This document shows, piece after piece, positions 1 to 11,491 of a DNA stretch of 64,000 nt. The position numbers and the translations under genes are program-made. How positions within the stretch are numbered: position 1 is the first letter of the stretch; each line of letters starts with the position of its first letter. Under the pieces are notes generated by a model. The model saw nothing but the letters and a program-made list of their open reading frames with translations, had not been told where the DNA came from and made no database searches. Origin of the DNA: Piper betle (Eukaryota > Streptophyta > Magnoliopsida > Piperales > Piperaceae); assembly GCA_033002965.1 (NCBI GenBank), contig JAURVB010001792.1, positions 62,001 to 126,000 of the forward strand. The letters run 5' to 3'.

Positions 1-1030
1 GTGTCTTTGCAAATGTGATGCCTTGCGGCAAGTTGGCCAATGTTGGCTCTGTTTACTTAGTACAAAGTAGCCAACATTAAAATGTGAAGGCGTGAGCGAA
101 TGTCTTGTTAGAACCTACTTTCTAATGATAATATGATGTGGTTAACAAGACCAATTATATTTTTTGTTGCCGGTCTGAAGGAATTATTGTCTATCCAGCA
201 GCTATCATAAGTAAGTGGTTAACCTTCATCAATGTAGGAGAATACATGCTTACCTTCGTCATGATTATTACAACGCAAAAGCCAACAATAGAACAAGTGA
301 GTTTAGTATCTTAACTAATTGATTTTTTTCGCAAGGTTAATTTATTCAAAATTTGCTTTTTCCAAAGCTTTATTGATAGTGGTATTAAAGTTTTGACAAA
401 GAGAATGGAATATAACAACAAAATTTAATAGGTCATGCTTTACAGAACTAATTAAATATCACCTCTCAACTTCCTGTTTTTAGAATGTGCTCATTCCACA
501 ACCCCAGCAGACTTTAGTTTATAGTTTGTTTAATTATAACTACCAAGTAAATGGACAATCTGACTTGTAATAAATGATCAAAACCATCTTTGAAATTCAT
601 GTTTTCAGGCTCTGTAAATTTATCCTAGCAATGTAAAGGTAAAGCATAACAAGAATAACTTGACATCACCAACAAACCATATGTACGAGGCAAGAGTCTT
701 CTTGTCCACTTCAAATATTTGATACTTCACTTTCCTCTTCCAATTTCTCAACGTCCTCGCAACTACTTCAACCACCAGAAAATATAAACACATGGAAAGG
801 TATGGAGCAGATCATCAAACGCCAACGTGAGAATATAACCTCTAAAGAAATATGTGCAATCACCACAAAAAGAGAAGTAAATTGCTTCATTACAATAAAT
901 AGCTATACGAAATGCAGTCTTGAATGCGCCCATGTTGGTAGTGAAGTAAAACTAACTATATATACTGCTTAGAGCCTTAATACTAGAGGTATTAAGATTA
1001 ACTTCTCCATTGAGCAGGTATGCAACACTC
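1..1030. other. 3' flank of the membrane protein gene
   Basis: AT-rich sequence with no supported gene. It lies beyond the stop codon of the minus-strand gene at 1,031-3,127 and should contain that gene's 3' UTR at its right end. I saw no repeat or transposon signature that I could name. Confidence 0.4.
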
Positions 1031-3127
1031 TCATCTGGTATCCATCACCGGCCATGGCCGGAGTATCCCAGACCTTGATGGAGAGATCATGACCTTATAA
1101 ATTGGAACATGCTTCACCAAGGAGAAAGCTCCAGTAAGGCGCTTTGTTTGAACCTCGAACTGCAACATGCAAAGAGAAAAAAGACAAGGTAAATGAGCCT
1201 GAAAATTGAATTGCCATTCTTCAAATATCAGACAGGCAGCCATACACAACAATTTCTAGACTGGCCTTCAATTAAGTTATTAATCATCTCAGTTTATGCT
1301 GGTCGACATAAAAGTCTCAGAAAGCATGACAAAGCTGATATCGACTTTTCAGTGGACAACAAATGCAGAAACCAATAACACTTTTGTTGTTAAAATGAAA
1401 ATTTTCAAGGTGCCATGTCTGAATCAAAAACAAATAGAGGTCATCTGGAGGACAAATTTTTATAAGAAAATAAGCCGAAAAGATGTACCTGAAAAAAACT
1501 TTATCTGATTGTTGAACTAAAAATGTATGGCAGCATGATCTTGCAGTCAAAGAGTTAAGTAAACTAGATGACATTTCTTTAAAAGAAAATATAGTACTAT
1601 TGTAGACATCCACCCACCACAAAAATTAGGATTTAAAGCAGAGGAGAAGCTTAGTAACCACATCTTCTTCTTCTTCTTCTTATTCTTTCATATGATACCC
1701 AAAGGGTGTTAGAGGCATGAATTCTAAAGTAGGATCTATGCAAATACAAATAGCAAAATTTAAGATAGGCTAGATGCCCATCCTGATGCCAACCCTCCTC
1801 CTTTATCCAAGCTTGAGACCAACAATTTAGAAGCATTGGCAAAGTTAAGCTTAGTAACTCCATCATTTCACAAAAATAAATTCATGATCAACTTAAACAC
1901 AAAACCTCAAAAATTTTCACTCCGTTCATTATGTTTAAGGCCAAAAGAAAAGGTTCAAAATACATAATATTGGCTCCATACCAGCACTAGCTATGAGCTC
2001 CAGAAAACTGAGAATCTTGTTTTCACCAAAAGTAGTCAAGACATGCCGCATCTCAACATTCCACATAGCTAAAGTTCACAAGTAATCTTCTTTTACATAA
2101 TTGTATAAATAAATTTCAATCAAAAGATTGTAATCTTACATTCAACAATCAAAAAGCCAAAAACGCGCTTTACAGATCAAAGAGAACTCCCCCATAAGCT
2201 ACTCAATTTTCTTACCAATACATGGCACATAGCTAATCCCAACCATGCCACCCACAATAACAGTGAACTGGAACCTAAAAATGAAAATTGAACAAATCCT
2301 GAGAGGAATATGTTTTACCCAACAAACAACCACTTTCAACAAGAACTCAAGAACAATCAACTCCTTATCACCATCATCATGATCACCAAAAAGCAGCAAG
2401 AGTTGAAGCATGAAATCTAAAAATCTAAAGCAGAAGACAGCAAAAAAATACCTCAACATCATTACCTTATCTTCCACTCTAACCTTGAGAGGAATAAGAC
2501 GAGCCTTGGGCTTGGAACTGCGCAGCCTCCTGACGAGCGCAACAATCCCGACCACAGCAGCGGCAATGGAAACAGACCAGACAGGGCTAACGCGAAAAGC
2601 ATAAAACTTGATGAGCTCAATCGGCATCCACCACCAAACATCCCTCTTCTCACCCTCACCCACTCCACCATTCCTAACCACCACCGAATCCTCACCATCG
2701 ATCAAACCACCCCCATCTCCACCATCAGAAGCCACAACCTCACCCGCTTCGTCACTCCCCACCAGGTCAACAGTCTCTTCAACAGTGCACTCATTCAATC
2801 CGACAACGTCCGATTCAACCTTCTCCACTTCTTCACCAGCATCATCTTCGCCTTCATCGTACGATTCAACAACAACTACCTCCGGTTCAACTTCCTGCAC
2901 TGCCTCCAACACAATTCCATCGCTTCCATGTTCAGATTCATCGGAAGGCCAGTCTTTGAAATCGTGGATGCCGTCGGAATCGACGGCTTGGGATTCCAAC
3001 AGAAAGTAATCATCGGTTTGTTCTTGGACATCCTTGGGATGGAGATGAGAAGGAAAGAGTCGAGGAATTCCCAGTCGACGTCGTCGCTAGATTTCTCTTC
3101 CATAGTGTCGGGATTTGGGTTTGCCAT
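1031..3127 (-). CDS. Single-pass membrane protein, two exons, one frame break in exon 1
   Basis: Exon 1 runs 3,127-2,466 and exon 2 runs 1,159-1,031; both junctions are phase 0 with AAG|GTAAT donor and TTGCAG acceptor. The start at 3,127 gives MANPNPDTMEEK followed by DDVDWEFLDSF. Near 3,040-3,060 the frame moves by one base, and the rest of exon 1 (about 195 codons) is read in the shifted frame. The protein (about 260 aa) has a long acidic, low-complexity N-terminal half, then WWWMPIELIKFYAFRVSPVW leading into a hydrophobic helix (SIAAAVVGIVALV) and a basic RRLRSSKPKAR stop-transfer. The C-terminus ends FEVQTKRLTGAFS...ILRPWPVMDTR. The WW-x-P-x-E-L-x-K-x-x-x-F-R-V-S-P-V-W pattern matches my memory of an uncharacterised plant family (possibly DUF6821), so function is unknown; single-pass membrane anchoring is inferred. 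The frame break may be a sequencing error. Confidence 0.75.
1160..2465 (-). other. Intron of the membrane protein gene
   Basis: This 1.3-kb intron is bounded by GT (2,465-2,464) and AG (1,161-1,160) on the minus strand, and the exons join in phase 0. A very small extra exon inside it cannot be ruled out. No repeat of note was seen apart from a short CTT run near 1,664-1,682. Confidence 0.7.
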
Positions 3128-3780
3128 GGGAGAGAGGTGGGATGAGGAAGCAGTTGTTTGGGAAGAAGGGAACGTAGATTGGATTGGAAGATATGGCGGC
3201 GGGGAGCAGCGAAGTATCTACTTGGTTCCCTCTGGGAACTCCACTCTAAATGGTAATTTATCGGTTAACCCTTCATTTAAAATTTAAATTAAATAAAACA
3301 AAAATAGCGTAAACATTACCTAAATTTATATGTTATATAAAAATAGTTATAAATAATAATGGTAGAAAGCTCTATCAACCTAACAAAATTTTTTATTCAA
3401 CAAATATTATTTAATTATTTTATTTATAACTATAAAATTCATTTCTATATTAACATTAATTTTGAAACTTTTAATTGTGAAAGTATCAAATAGATATATT
3501 TATTTAATTTAGACTATTTATTTGATAATTTCATAATTTTTAGTCGTAGATTAACATAGTTTGGATGGCTGAAATATTTTATATTTTGTGAATTAAAAAA
3601 TATTTTAGATAACTTAATTTTTAACTAGCTTAACCATATTTTAATTGTTTAATTGATTACAAAATGTAAACATTTAATTATGACAGAATCTTATAAATTT
3701 GGTTAATAGATTAGTTATGGTATAAGTTTAGTTAATAGATTAATTATGGTATAAATTTGGTTAAAAGCTATAACTTAGCT
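3128..3780. other. 5' flank of the membrane protein gene, AT-rich spacer
   Basis: The first about 130 bases upstream of the start are GC-richer and probably hold the 5' UTR; a TTTAAATT-type TATA candidate lies near 3,275-3,290 on the minus strand. From about 3,290 the sequence is very AT-rich, with a short local repeat around 3,700-3,770 (GGTTAATAGATTA twice). No gene is seen. Confidence 0.35.
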
Positions 3781-6124
3781 GGTATAGGTCATAACACAAG
3801 TGTCAAGACCAAATAACTACAACACAATATGATTTATTAACTAAAGACATCAACACAAATAAGTTACATATCTAACAAATAATAAAGTCCCTAATGGACA
3901 CCTCACAAAAGCCAAAACCGTGCAACCAAAACACCGACCCAATATCCATTATGGTCCTCATGATCTGTACAACTACACTGGTTAATGTCAAACCACTCAC
4001 CTAAATAATATAAGAAATGCATTAGCAATAGGTGTCACTAAGTCCTAAATAACTAATAAGGAAACATCTCAATACTGACGCATAAATAAAATAGTTATCT
4101 ATGAGAAACTGAAAAGAAACATCAACTCTTCCATAACACACTGATCATAAGTAGGTGGCCAATAGGGACTAATTATAATCGTTGATAATTTATACATATG
4201 AATTAGATAATAGCACATGGTGACATGTAGGTAATATGGCTAATAAGACCTCATTGATCATCACTCCACCACCGCGTGGTCAAGATATACTCGATGGAGG
4301 CGATAGACTGCTACTGTTGAAATATACATTGCATGCAGGTTAGTAATCTACTATAATACATGTTTAAGAATGTCACCGAGCACCATAGGTGGGTACCGAC
4401 CGGAACCTTAAGTGACGTCAGGCATGTGATCAATCTTGCATGCAAGTCAAAATTTAAAAACGTAATACGTATATCAAGTTTAGATATGGACATGTCATGC
4501 AACACTAAAGTATGACTTTGAGCTAGATCTTATAATCATTTGAAAACGTATTGAGGGATCTCACCCTTGAGGTTTTATTAATTTGAAAAATCGGTTAAAT
4601 GACCTATAGGTAGTGAGATCTAATAAAATGCCACTAACTACATTGTACGATATAAATCAAATCACGTGAGCCAAGAAGAAGGTGAAACAAAAGAGAGACT
4701 GCGAACCTGAGAAGTGTTCCTCGCACTACTGCAGCAAGGCCAACTCTAAGCAGCCTAGCAATGCAGATAGCTACGCACTTCTATATGATGAATGTGTGCA
4801 ATGCTTGAATAATCCTAAATGCAGCAAGAATACTGACATGCAACACGAAATTAAATAAATACACTGATTTAATATGGTTTGATAATAGTGCTCGCACGTG
4901 AAATCTGATATCATGCAATAAACTGAACAAGTTAATACACCATGTACTAAGATCATGAGTGTGATGTCAATATATTATGAACATCATCTATGCTTAAACC
5001 CACACAATTGAGATATCAAAATGATATTGGCATGTTCGTAGATCTGGACACCTAAACTTGGGATGTACTAATATACTAAACAATCATGCAATCTCTGAAT
5101 AAATATTAAATAATCATATTTTGTTGGTGAATTAGTTGGCAATGCAATGGTTAAATCGTTGAGGAGAATTGAGATATGGAACTTGAGAGATGTCGAATTA
5201 GATGAATTCGATTAGCTCTTGCAGAGCGAATTGAGATGTCTTAATTACCCAAACCCAACTATGCATATGATAATTTTTATTAATTAAAATTTTTATTCTT
5301 TAATAAATTAATTAATTTTATTGTGAGATTAAGGTCACATAATTGGTTCGTTTTAAATTTAAACATGTACGAAAATTATTATTGCATGCCTTATCTATAT
5401 GGTACTTGGATGTGACCTAAATTTTATAAGATTTACATCTTTTATTGTTATAGCATTGATTATGTAATTTCCAAAGCATTTTACCATGCAAAATCAACAA
5501 ACACACAATTCGCTGTCCAAACAATAATAAAGGTGCAAACTTTATATAAAAATTAAAATTTTATAATAATCTAATATATAAAATGTAACAAATAATATAC
5601 TAAAATGATCACAATGAGATGATATATATGATTTTATTTAGATCTATATGCAACAATTCAAATCATGCAAAATAACTAGGAAAAAGGGGTAGAAAAGAGT
5701 ACCCGGAGCACGAAGAAAAGAAGGGGAAAGAACGAGGGTGAGAAGGGAGAAGAAAGGAGGAGAAGAAGATGAGAAAAGATAGGGAAAGAGGCTAGAAGAG
5801 GAGGAGAGGGGTGGCTGAGAGGGGAGGGATAAGGGGAGAAGAGAAGAAGAGATGATTTGGGAAGTAGCAGCTAAGGTTTTGACTAAAAAGAGAGCTTTGC
5901 CCATGAGTGCCATGGCGATCACTAATGAGCACCGCAGCATTGAGCACGCGTATGGCTCACCCACACACATGCACTATGGCCTTGAGGCCTAGCGCCACGT
6001 TGTTGAACGCCAAGATGACGAGAAAAGAGAGGGGAAAGGAGGGAAAAGAAGGGGAAAAGAGGACGGAAATGGTCGGGCTAACACTAACTAGGCACGATCA
6101 AACGCTCAAATCAGATCGGCACGA
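3781..6124 (-). mobile_element. Degraded Gypsy-type long LTR sequence
   Basis: The block at about 4,550-4,640 (GAGGGATCTCACCC, TTTTATTAAT, then a GGTTAAATGACC-like stretch and AATAAAATGCCACTAAC) follows the same order of landmarks as the better preserved LTRs at 50,230-50,320 and 23,460-23,530 in this window. The purine-rich tract at 5,680-6,060 sits where those LTRs have their GC-rich segment. Ends and target duplication are not recognisable. Orientation is inferred from the order of the landmarks. Confidence 0.45.
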
Positions 6125-6446
6125 TCAAACACCATTGAAGCAACCACCACTTGATATTAAGCCTTTATTCACAAGCCAAAGAAATCCTCAAGCAAGCACC
6201 ACCATAGTCATGTCGCATGCATTGTCTGCATACCCTTTAGCCCTAGTCGTGCCTAGTAGCCTTCACGATCAAACCAAATTGGCCGAACGCTAACTGAGCT
6301 AAACCAAGCCAAACCAATCAAAAACACTGAACCGATGGATTGAGTTTTACAAGAAAGGGGCTTGGATATAGGATTTCTTTGGCTTGAGGTGTGAACTTGT
6401 GAATAAAGGCTTAATTTCAAGTGGTGGTTGCTTCAAGGGTGTTTGA
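6125..6446. repeat. Imperfect inverted repeat (fold-back)
   Basis: The left arm at 6,125-6,187 and the right arm at 6,371-6,446 are near reverse complements, for example TCAAACACCATTGAAG against CTTCAAGGGTGTTTGA, and AAGCCTTTATTCACAAG against its complement. The right arm has about 13 extra bases. The spacer is about 180 bases. It could be a fold-back element or a locally inverted duplication. Confidence 0.7.
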
Positions 6447-7139
6447 AGGAGGTTGCCGGATTTTTTGGCGCTTGGTAGGTGCATGAGAAAGAAGGTTTGT
6501 AGCTTGCAAAGTTCCTTAGCACTCTGTACTTATGGAAGAGGGCTTGTTAGATGCTCCTAAGGGGTTAGTAGTGCAAGCTTCCTTTAGACTTGATGGGTGC
6601 TTGAGAATGAGGGTTTGTAAGTTACAAAGTCCTTGACACTTGGTTCTTGTGATGCAAGTCTTATAGTTGTTTTTAAGATGTACAAATACAATTTGGTTGT
6701 CATTGTGAAGATGACAAGACCTATCCAACTAAAGGAGTTGGTGAGATGGAAGAGAGAAGCACTAGTTTGGAACCTCTTAAAAAAGTTTGTGTTTTCTCCC
6801 TTCCTTCTCTCTTTGTGTATTTTGTTTTAATTTGATTCACTTATTAACACACTTCACTTAGGTCTATTGTCTTTGACTTGTTCATTTTAGCAAGTTAAGT
6901 GAATTAAGGTCAACATCACTTGGTAACTTGCACGATTTAATTAATTCGTCAAAGCAAATACCTTTATGGGATGGAATTTGTATTGCCTCACATATTACAC
7001 GATTGAGTTCATTATATTGTTCATTGTCTTCCCTATTTATTTCTTGTGCTTAATGATTATCCTTTATTTTGTTTAAATCATTTTCGTTTTAGTTGTCTAC
7101 TTGAGATCATTATAGGGGTTAAATATTATGGGTTATAGG
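6447..7139. repeat. Spacer with a degenerate tandem duplication (about 118 bp)
   Basis: The segment starting near 6,478 (GGTGCATGAGAAAGAAGG, GTTTGTAGCTTGCAAAG) recurs from near 6,596 (GGTGCTTGAGAATGAGGG, GTTTGTAAGTTACAAAG). After about 6,830 the sequence is AT-rich and shows no gene. TAGGGGTTAAATATTATGGG appears twice just before and after 7,125. Confidence 0.45.
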
Positions 7140-7621
7140 GGTTAAATATTATGGGTGTCTAACTCTTTTGCTATGTGTTTGTAGTTAGTTTTATCCCACA
7201 TTAGACAACTTCATGTTTTTCCTTTGATGTGAGATGTCCTAATTTAGTCACATATCTAATGCTTATTGTGGTAGATCTTCAAGTTGCATTTAGGGGTGAC
7301 TTACACCCATCAATTTAAACTTTGGACCGGGTCATTACTGTAAGTATCAGAGTTAACTTGGTTTCATATAGGATAGTAGTCTGGACTGAACGTGAGCTAT
7401 ATCGTAGGAGGGTAGGAATTTTGAGGACAAAATTATTTAAAAGGGGTTGAACATGAAATCCTCTAATTTAGTCTAACATCCAATACTTGTTTGACAAAAT
7501 CCAACTTACAAGTGAAGGTGATATTTAGATCTTCAACTTAAGTTAATTATTTTGAAAGAAAAATTTAGCCCCATCAGGTTATACATTCAGGCGGTCATTA
7601 TATTTGATAAGGAGGTGAATA
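7140..7621 (+). mobile_element. TRIM-like or LTR remnant
   Basis: The stretch contains TCCCACATTAGACAAC near 7,194, a motif found in many small plant LTRs, and GTAAGTATCAGAGTTAAC near 7,340, which resembles a decayed initiator-Met primer-binding site. The terminal repeats cannot be delimited, so the call is weak. Confidence 0.35.
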
Positions 7622-7763
7622 TGTTAGGTTCATCCCACATCGGTCGTGGATGATCTTGGTGAGTTATATATAGGCTAATGGGAAAGCCTTATTCTCTAAT
7701 TTAGCTTTCAACTATTGCAAGTCACTTTTGCAGGCCCAAAGGGCCTAACAGTAGTATCAGAGT
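7622..7763 (+). mobile_element. TRIM-type LTR (129 bp) with decayed primer-binding site
   Basis: The LTR runs from TGTTAGGTTC (7,622) to GGGCCTAACA (7,750) and is followed at once by TAGTATCAGAGT, two mismatches from the initiator-Met primer site TGGTATCAGAGC. It shares TCCCACATCGG, ATATAGGCTAATGGGAAAG and CCAAAGGGCCTAACA with the complete TRIM at 26,658-27,249. A second LTR was not found downstream, so the element is truncated or rearranged. Confidence 0.7.
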
Positions 7764-7891
7764 TTTGGTTCCATGGCCTGTGGAGATTTGTGTGCTCTTT
7801 TTCAAGATGACCTTTTGACGGTGCTAGCAAAGGAGTTTCTTTTATACGAGTATGGGAGATATGCTAGGAGTTCCAATCAGGGGAGATAGAG

Positions 7892-8405
7892 GACATTCCA
7901 CATGGTTGGGAGGGGAGATGTGTTAAAATATATCCCTCCTCATGTGATGGTGGTTGACAAGCGGTCGACAATGGTGTTTCAAGTTCAACTGGTGTTCGAC
8001 AAGTGGTACAAAGTGGAACATTTTTTCAAGGAATTTATACATAGGGCGAGAAAGGGAGATTGGAAGGGTTGCATCTCTTTCTCATGTGAAGGATGCTGAA
8101 ACCAACGCTAGTGTGTTCCGTATGATTCGGGAGGGGAGAATTGTTGGAGACATTCCACATGGTTGGGAGGGAAGATGTGTTAAAATATATTCTTCCTCAT
8201 GTGATGGTGGTTGACAAGCGGTCAACAATGGTGTTTCAAGTTCAACTGGTGTTCGACAAGTGGTGCAGAGTGGAAGATTTTTCAAGAAATTTAGACATGG
8301 GGCGAGAAAGGGAGATTGGAAGGGTTGTATCTCTTTCCCATATGAAGGATGCTGAAACCAACCCTAGTGTGTTCCATATGATTCGGGAGGGGAGAATTAT
8401 TGGAG
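7892..8405. repeat. 257-bp tandem duplication, two copies
   Basis: Copy 1 (7,892-8,148) and copy 2 (8,149-8,405) both begin GACATTCCACATGGTTGG and stay closely similar throughout, including GTGGTTGACAAGCGGTC and GGTGTTTCAAGTTCAACTGG. Reading frames through both copies are broken and match no protein family I recognise. It lies just downstream of the TRIM LTR and may be internal sequence of that element. Confidence 0.8.
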
Positions 8406-9530
8406 TCTCTTCATCATACGATGGATGTGATAAGACGTGCAACTACATGGGGAATTATAAAGACATAGAGTTATTCTAAGAGGTACGAGGAATTTGGGTA
8501 GAATTGTAGATGATGAGTATTTGGTGTTTGGCTCTTTGTATTTAAGAGGTTAGTTGTATCTCGTATATAATGTTTTGTATCCATTATCTATAAATATGTA
8601 GTTGTACATGTGTGATGAAAGGGAGTACAATTGAAGAGTGTGTTATTTGGTTTCACTATGAGGTTTACAATGTGGCTCTCCCTCTCTCTCTTTGAGGAGG
8701 GAGAGCCTCTCCTCACAAGATATGGATCTTCCCAATTAGATTGTCTCTTTCGGTTAGAGTTTGAGGGTGGGTATTCTTAATTAAAGTGTGTTCTAGTTAA
8801 ATGTGAGTGTTCCCAATTGGATTTGTATTCCACTTGGAGATTATTGAGGTTGAGTGTTCCTAAGGGTATTCCTAATTGGAGTGTGTTTCACTTAGAGGTG
8901 AGTGTTCCCAATTGAATTTGTATCCCAGTTGGAGATTATTGAGGTTGAGTGTTCCCAATTGGATGCGTATCATAGTTGGAGATTATTGAGGTTGAGTGTT
9001 TCCAATTAGATGTGTATCCCACTTGGATGAGAGGTTGCAAATCTAGATAGGGTCACCATTGGTGGTACATGTGAGAGAAGAAAGAGAAATTCTTCGTTGT
9101 GAGGAGAAAACATTGACTTTAAATTCTTCGATAAGACCAACTATAGTTTATTTCTTATCCTTCTCTACTTTTTGTCTATGGTTTCTAATGTGAGGTAGTT
9201 ATACTCATCTCATTTTTTTTGTTGTGGTTTTATTTCAATTTAGGAAGTTTCTACTTTAAGTGTGTGTGTCATCTATCTTTATCTTTTCTGGTTTGCCTTG
9301 TCAAAACACACAATATGGTGTTTGGGGATTTTGTGTGATAAAATCCCAGTAGAATATCTCTTGTTTTTTCATGAAGTGTGGTTAATGATTTGAGAGATTG
9401 TATTTTTCTTAAAAATTGAGGGACGACTTAGAGGTTACTCTCGGATTTTACTGTAACTCTTCCGCCTTGTGGTTATGTGTAAGAGTATTGTAATCTCTTG
9501 ATCATTGTGTACCTTGTGGTTTTCTATACT
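8406..9530. repeat. Degenerate short tandem repeats in gene-free DNA
   Basis: Between about 8,730 and 9,030 a unit of roughly 60 bases recurs, recognisable by GAGTGTTCCCAATTGGAT and GGAGATTATTGAGGTTGAG. The flanking sequence (8,406-8,730 and 9,030-9,530) is T-rich and holds no gene I can support. Confidence 0.5.
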
Positions 9531-9535
9531 GAGTG

Positions 9536-10150
9536 TTAGTAATCTCTTAATACAGTGAAGCTTTGATTGACTCTTAGAAGTAAGAGTTCTGAATATCGTG
9601 TATCTTTGTCTGTTCTATTGTGCATATTTTTTATTTTTCCATGTCCTTCGTAAGTTACTACTCCGCTGTTTGTAGCGTTTTTTGCAACACATTTGGACCA
9701 GAGAAGAAAACCTGATTGACCGACCATCCTATTACAAAATTATAAATGAAATTTATTTATAATTGCATTTGAGAATTTTCGGCTTGCGCACATTGCACAT
9801 GCCTGAACCTTCTTAACGTGATGCTCATGATTTATTCTATGGATACTATTTTCAATTGCTCACTCAACCTACTCTTCTGTAAGTCACACAACCATTTCAA
9901 CTTTTTTTCCCCAGGTAAACATAACTGGAGGTTCAGAGCTCCATCAAGGGACTTCATACACTTACAAAAAACTGATTTAGAAACCTGATCGGGAATTAGA
10001 ACGGCAAAACGAGGGTTCAAGATAACTTTTACATTGAACTTGCTACAAATAGAGGATATTCTACATCCTTATCAGAAGAAAAGTTGACAGCATTACCCAG
10101 ATCAAAACTGAAGTCAAAGATCGAAGGAACACTAAGCATTTCAACTCTAC
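9536..10150 (-). pseudogene. Unrecognised coding fragment with frame breaks
   Basis: On the minus strand, 10,140-10,040 reads MLSVPSIFDFSFDLGNAV and continues to a stop; one frame over, the reading goes on as NVKVILNPRFAVLIPDQV... to a stop at 9,832. A further open stretch from 9,727 to 9,536 reads MVGQSGFLLWSKCVAKN. The amino-acid composition looks like genuine protein (few low-complexity runs, sensible hydrophobic spacing), which is why I list it. I do not recognise the family. It may be an exon remnant captured by a transposon or the debris of a host gene; a chance open frame is also possible. Confidence 0.35.
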
Positions 10151-11491
10151 ATCTCCACTTCTCTTAATCTTACCATTAATGAGACTAGTTAAGAGCTCAT
10201 CAGAGATAAAATTTTCTTCTCCAAGTCAATTAACTTATAAAGAACTTCTAAAATAAAATTTAAAAATATTTAAATGAGATTAAAAAGTTACTATAAAAGA
10301 AAAATCCCCAAAAAAAAATCAAATGTCAAAAGGCTTAAATCACACCCGAAGAGGGATTTACTCTGTTGACCAATACAAATTTAACATTTTAAGGGTTTCA
10401 TTTTCAAATTTAATACACAGGTGGTTCATACCCATATGAAGAATAAGTTTTAGTATCTCTACTGAAAAATTTAGTTTAATTTATATCTTTGAATATGGGC
10501 TATTAATAAATTGAGGAATATCTTTTAAAGAAAAATATTAATCTGTTACCAAATTGTGTTCATATTCGTATGTAGCTCAAGTTAGTATTAGCCTCAACAA
10601 TTGAAGAACGATTGCATGCTTGTAATCTACAAGTCCAGTGATGTGTATTTTAGGCTAGTGTACCCGTTAATACTGGTCATGTCACATACAAACAGAATTT
10701 GTAGAACTTATAATTAAAGACAAATACTGCGAGTTATCACATTGGATTTATGGCTACAAGAGTATATTTGGTTCAACCAAGTCCAACCAATTTCAACCAA
10801 TTTTTAAAATTATAAACAAAATATTTTATCAAACATTAAAAATATTTTTCTTATTATTATAATATTAAATGACAATTAAAATATAGTTTTTTAAAAAAAT
10901 TGGGTTTTGAAAAAATCATGGTAAAAACCCATTTATAAATTAAAATAATATAAAGGCTTAAATTGTATCAAATTTAGATAAGATTTGTCGGATTGAACCA
11001 GTTGTTGATATGATAAAATATTTATAATTATAATCGTTAATAGTTAATTATAGTTGATTTTTTTCCAATAATTATAGTCAGATCGGCTTAGGCTTGATCC
11101 CTCACCTCCCACTTCAATATGCGTACCCCACATTCCTAAATGCTTGGTCACAGATGAAAGGATGTATAACAAAAGTGTACAAGGATTCCACCAAAAACTC
11201 TATTGAACCGTCTGGTCAACCAAGCATTGATTCCTCGACGAAGATGCTTCCTTACCCTTTTCACCATCACAAGACCAATACTTCAGAATGATTTTGCCAA
11301 CTATAAAGGAGGAGACTGAGGCTTATGTATCAACTCTTCGTTCATCTAACTATTTATATGTCAAAGATAAATTCGTGGTTCACGTGAGACAGCAAAACAC
11401 TAACAGGATTATCATGTGAGAAAACATGCTGTGAAAAACATGTTATGGATTGATCAATAGAAATCGAACCAGCCCACTTACTAATAATCAA
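10151..11491. other. AT-rich gene-free stretch
   Basis: Very AT-rich between 10,240 and 11,070, with CAACCAAGTCCAACC-type short repeats near 10,780. No coding potential, terminal repeats or RNA genes were seen. Confidence 0.3.

Noticed and set aside
2608..3009. Plus-strand Ser/Thr/Pro-rich open frame of 133 codons
   Set aside because: Antisense image of the acidic exon of the membrane protein gene, whose splice sites and C-terminus make the minus strand the real one.
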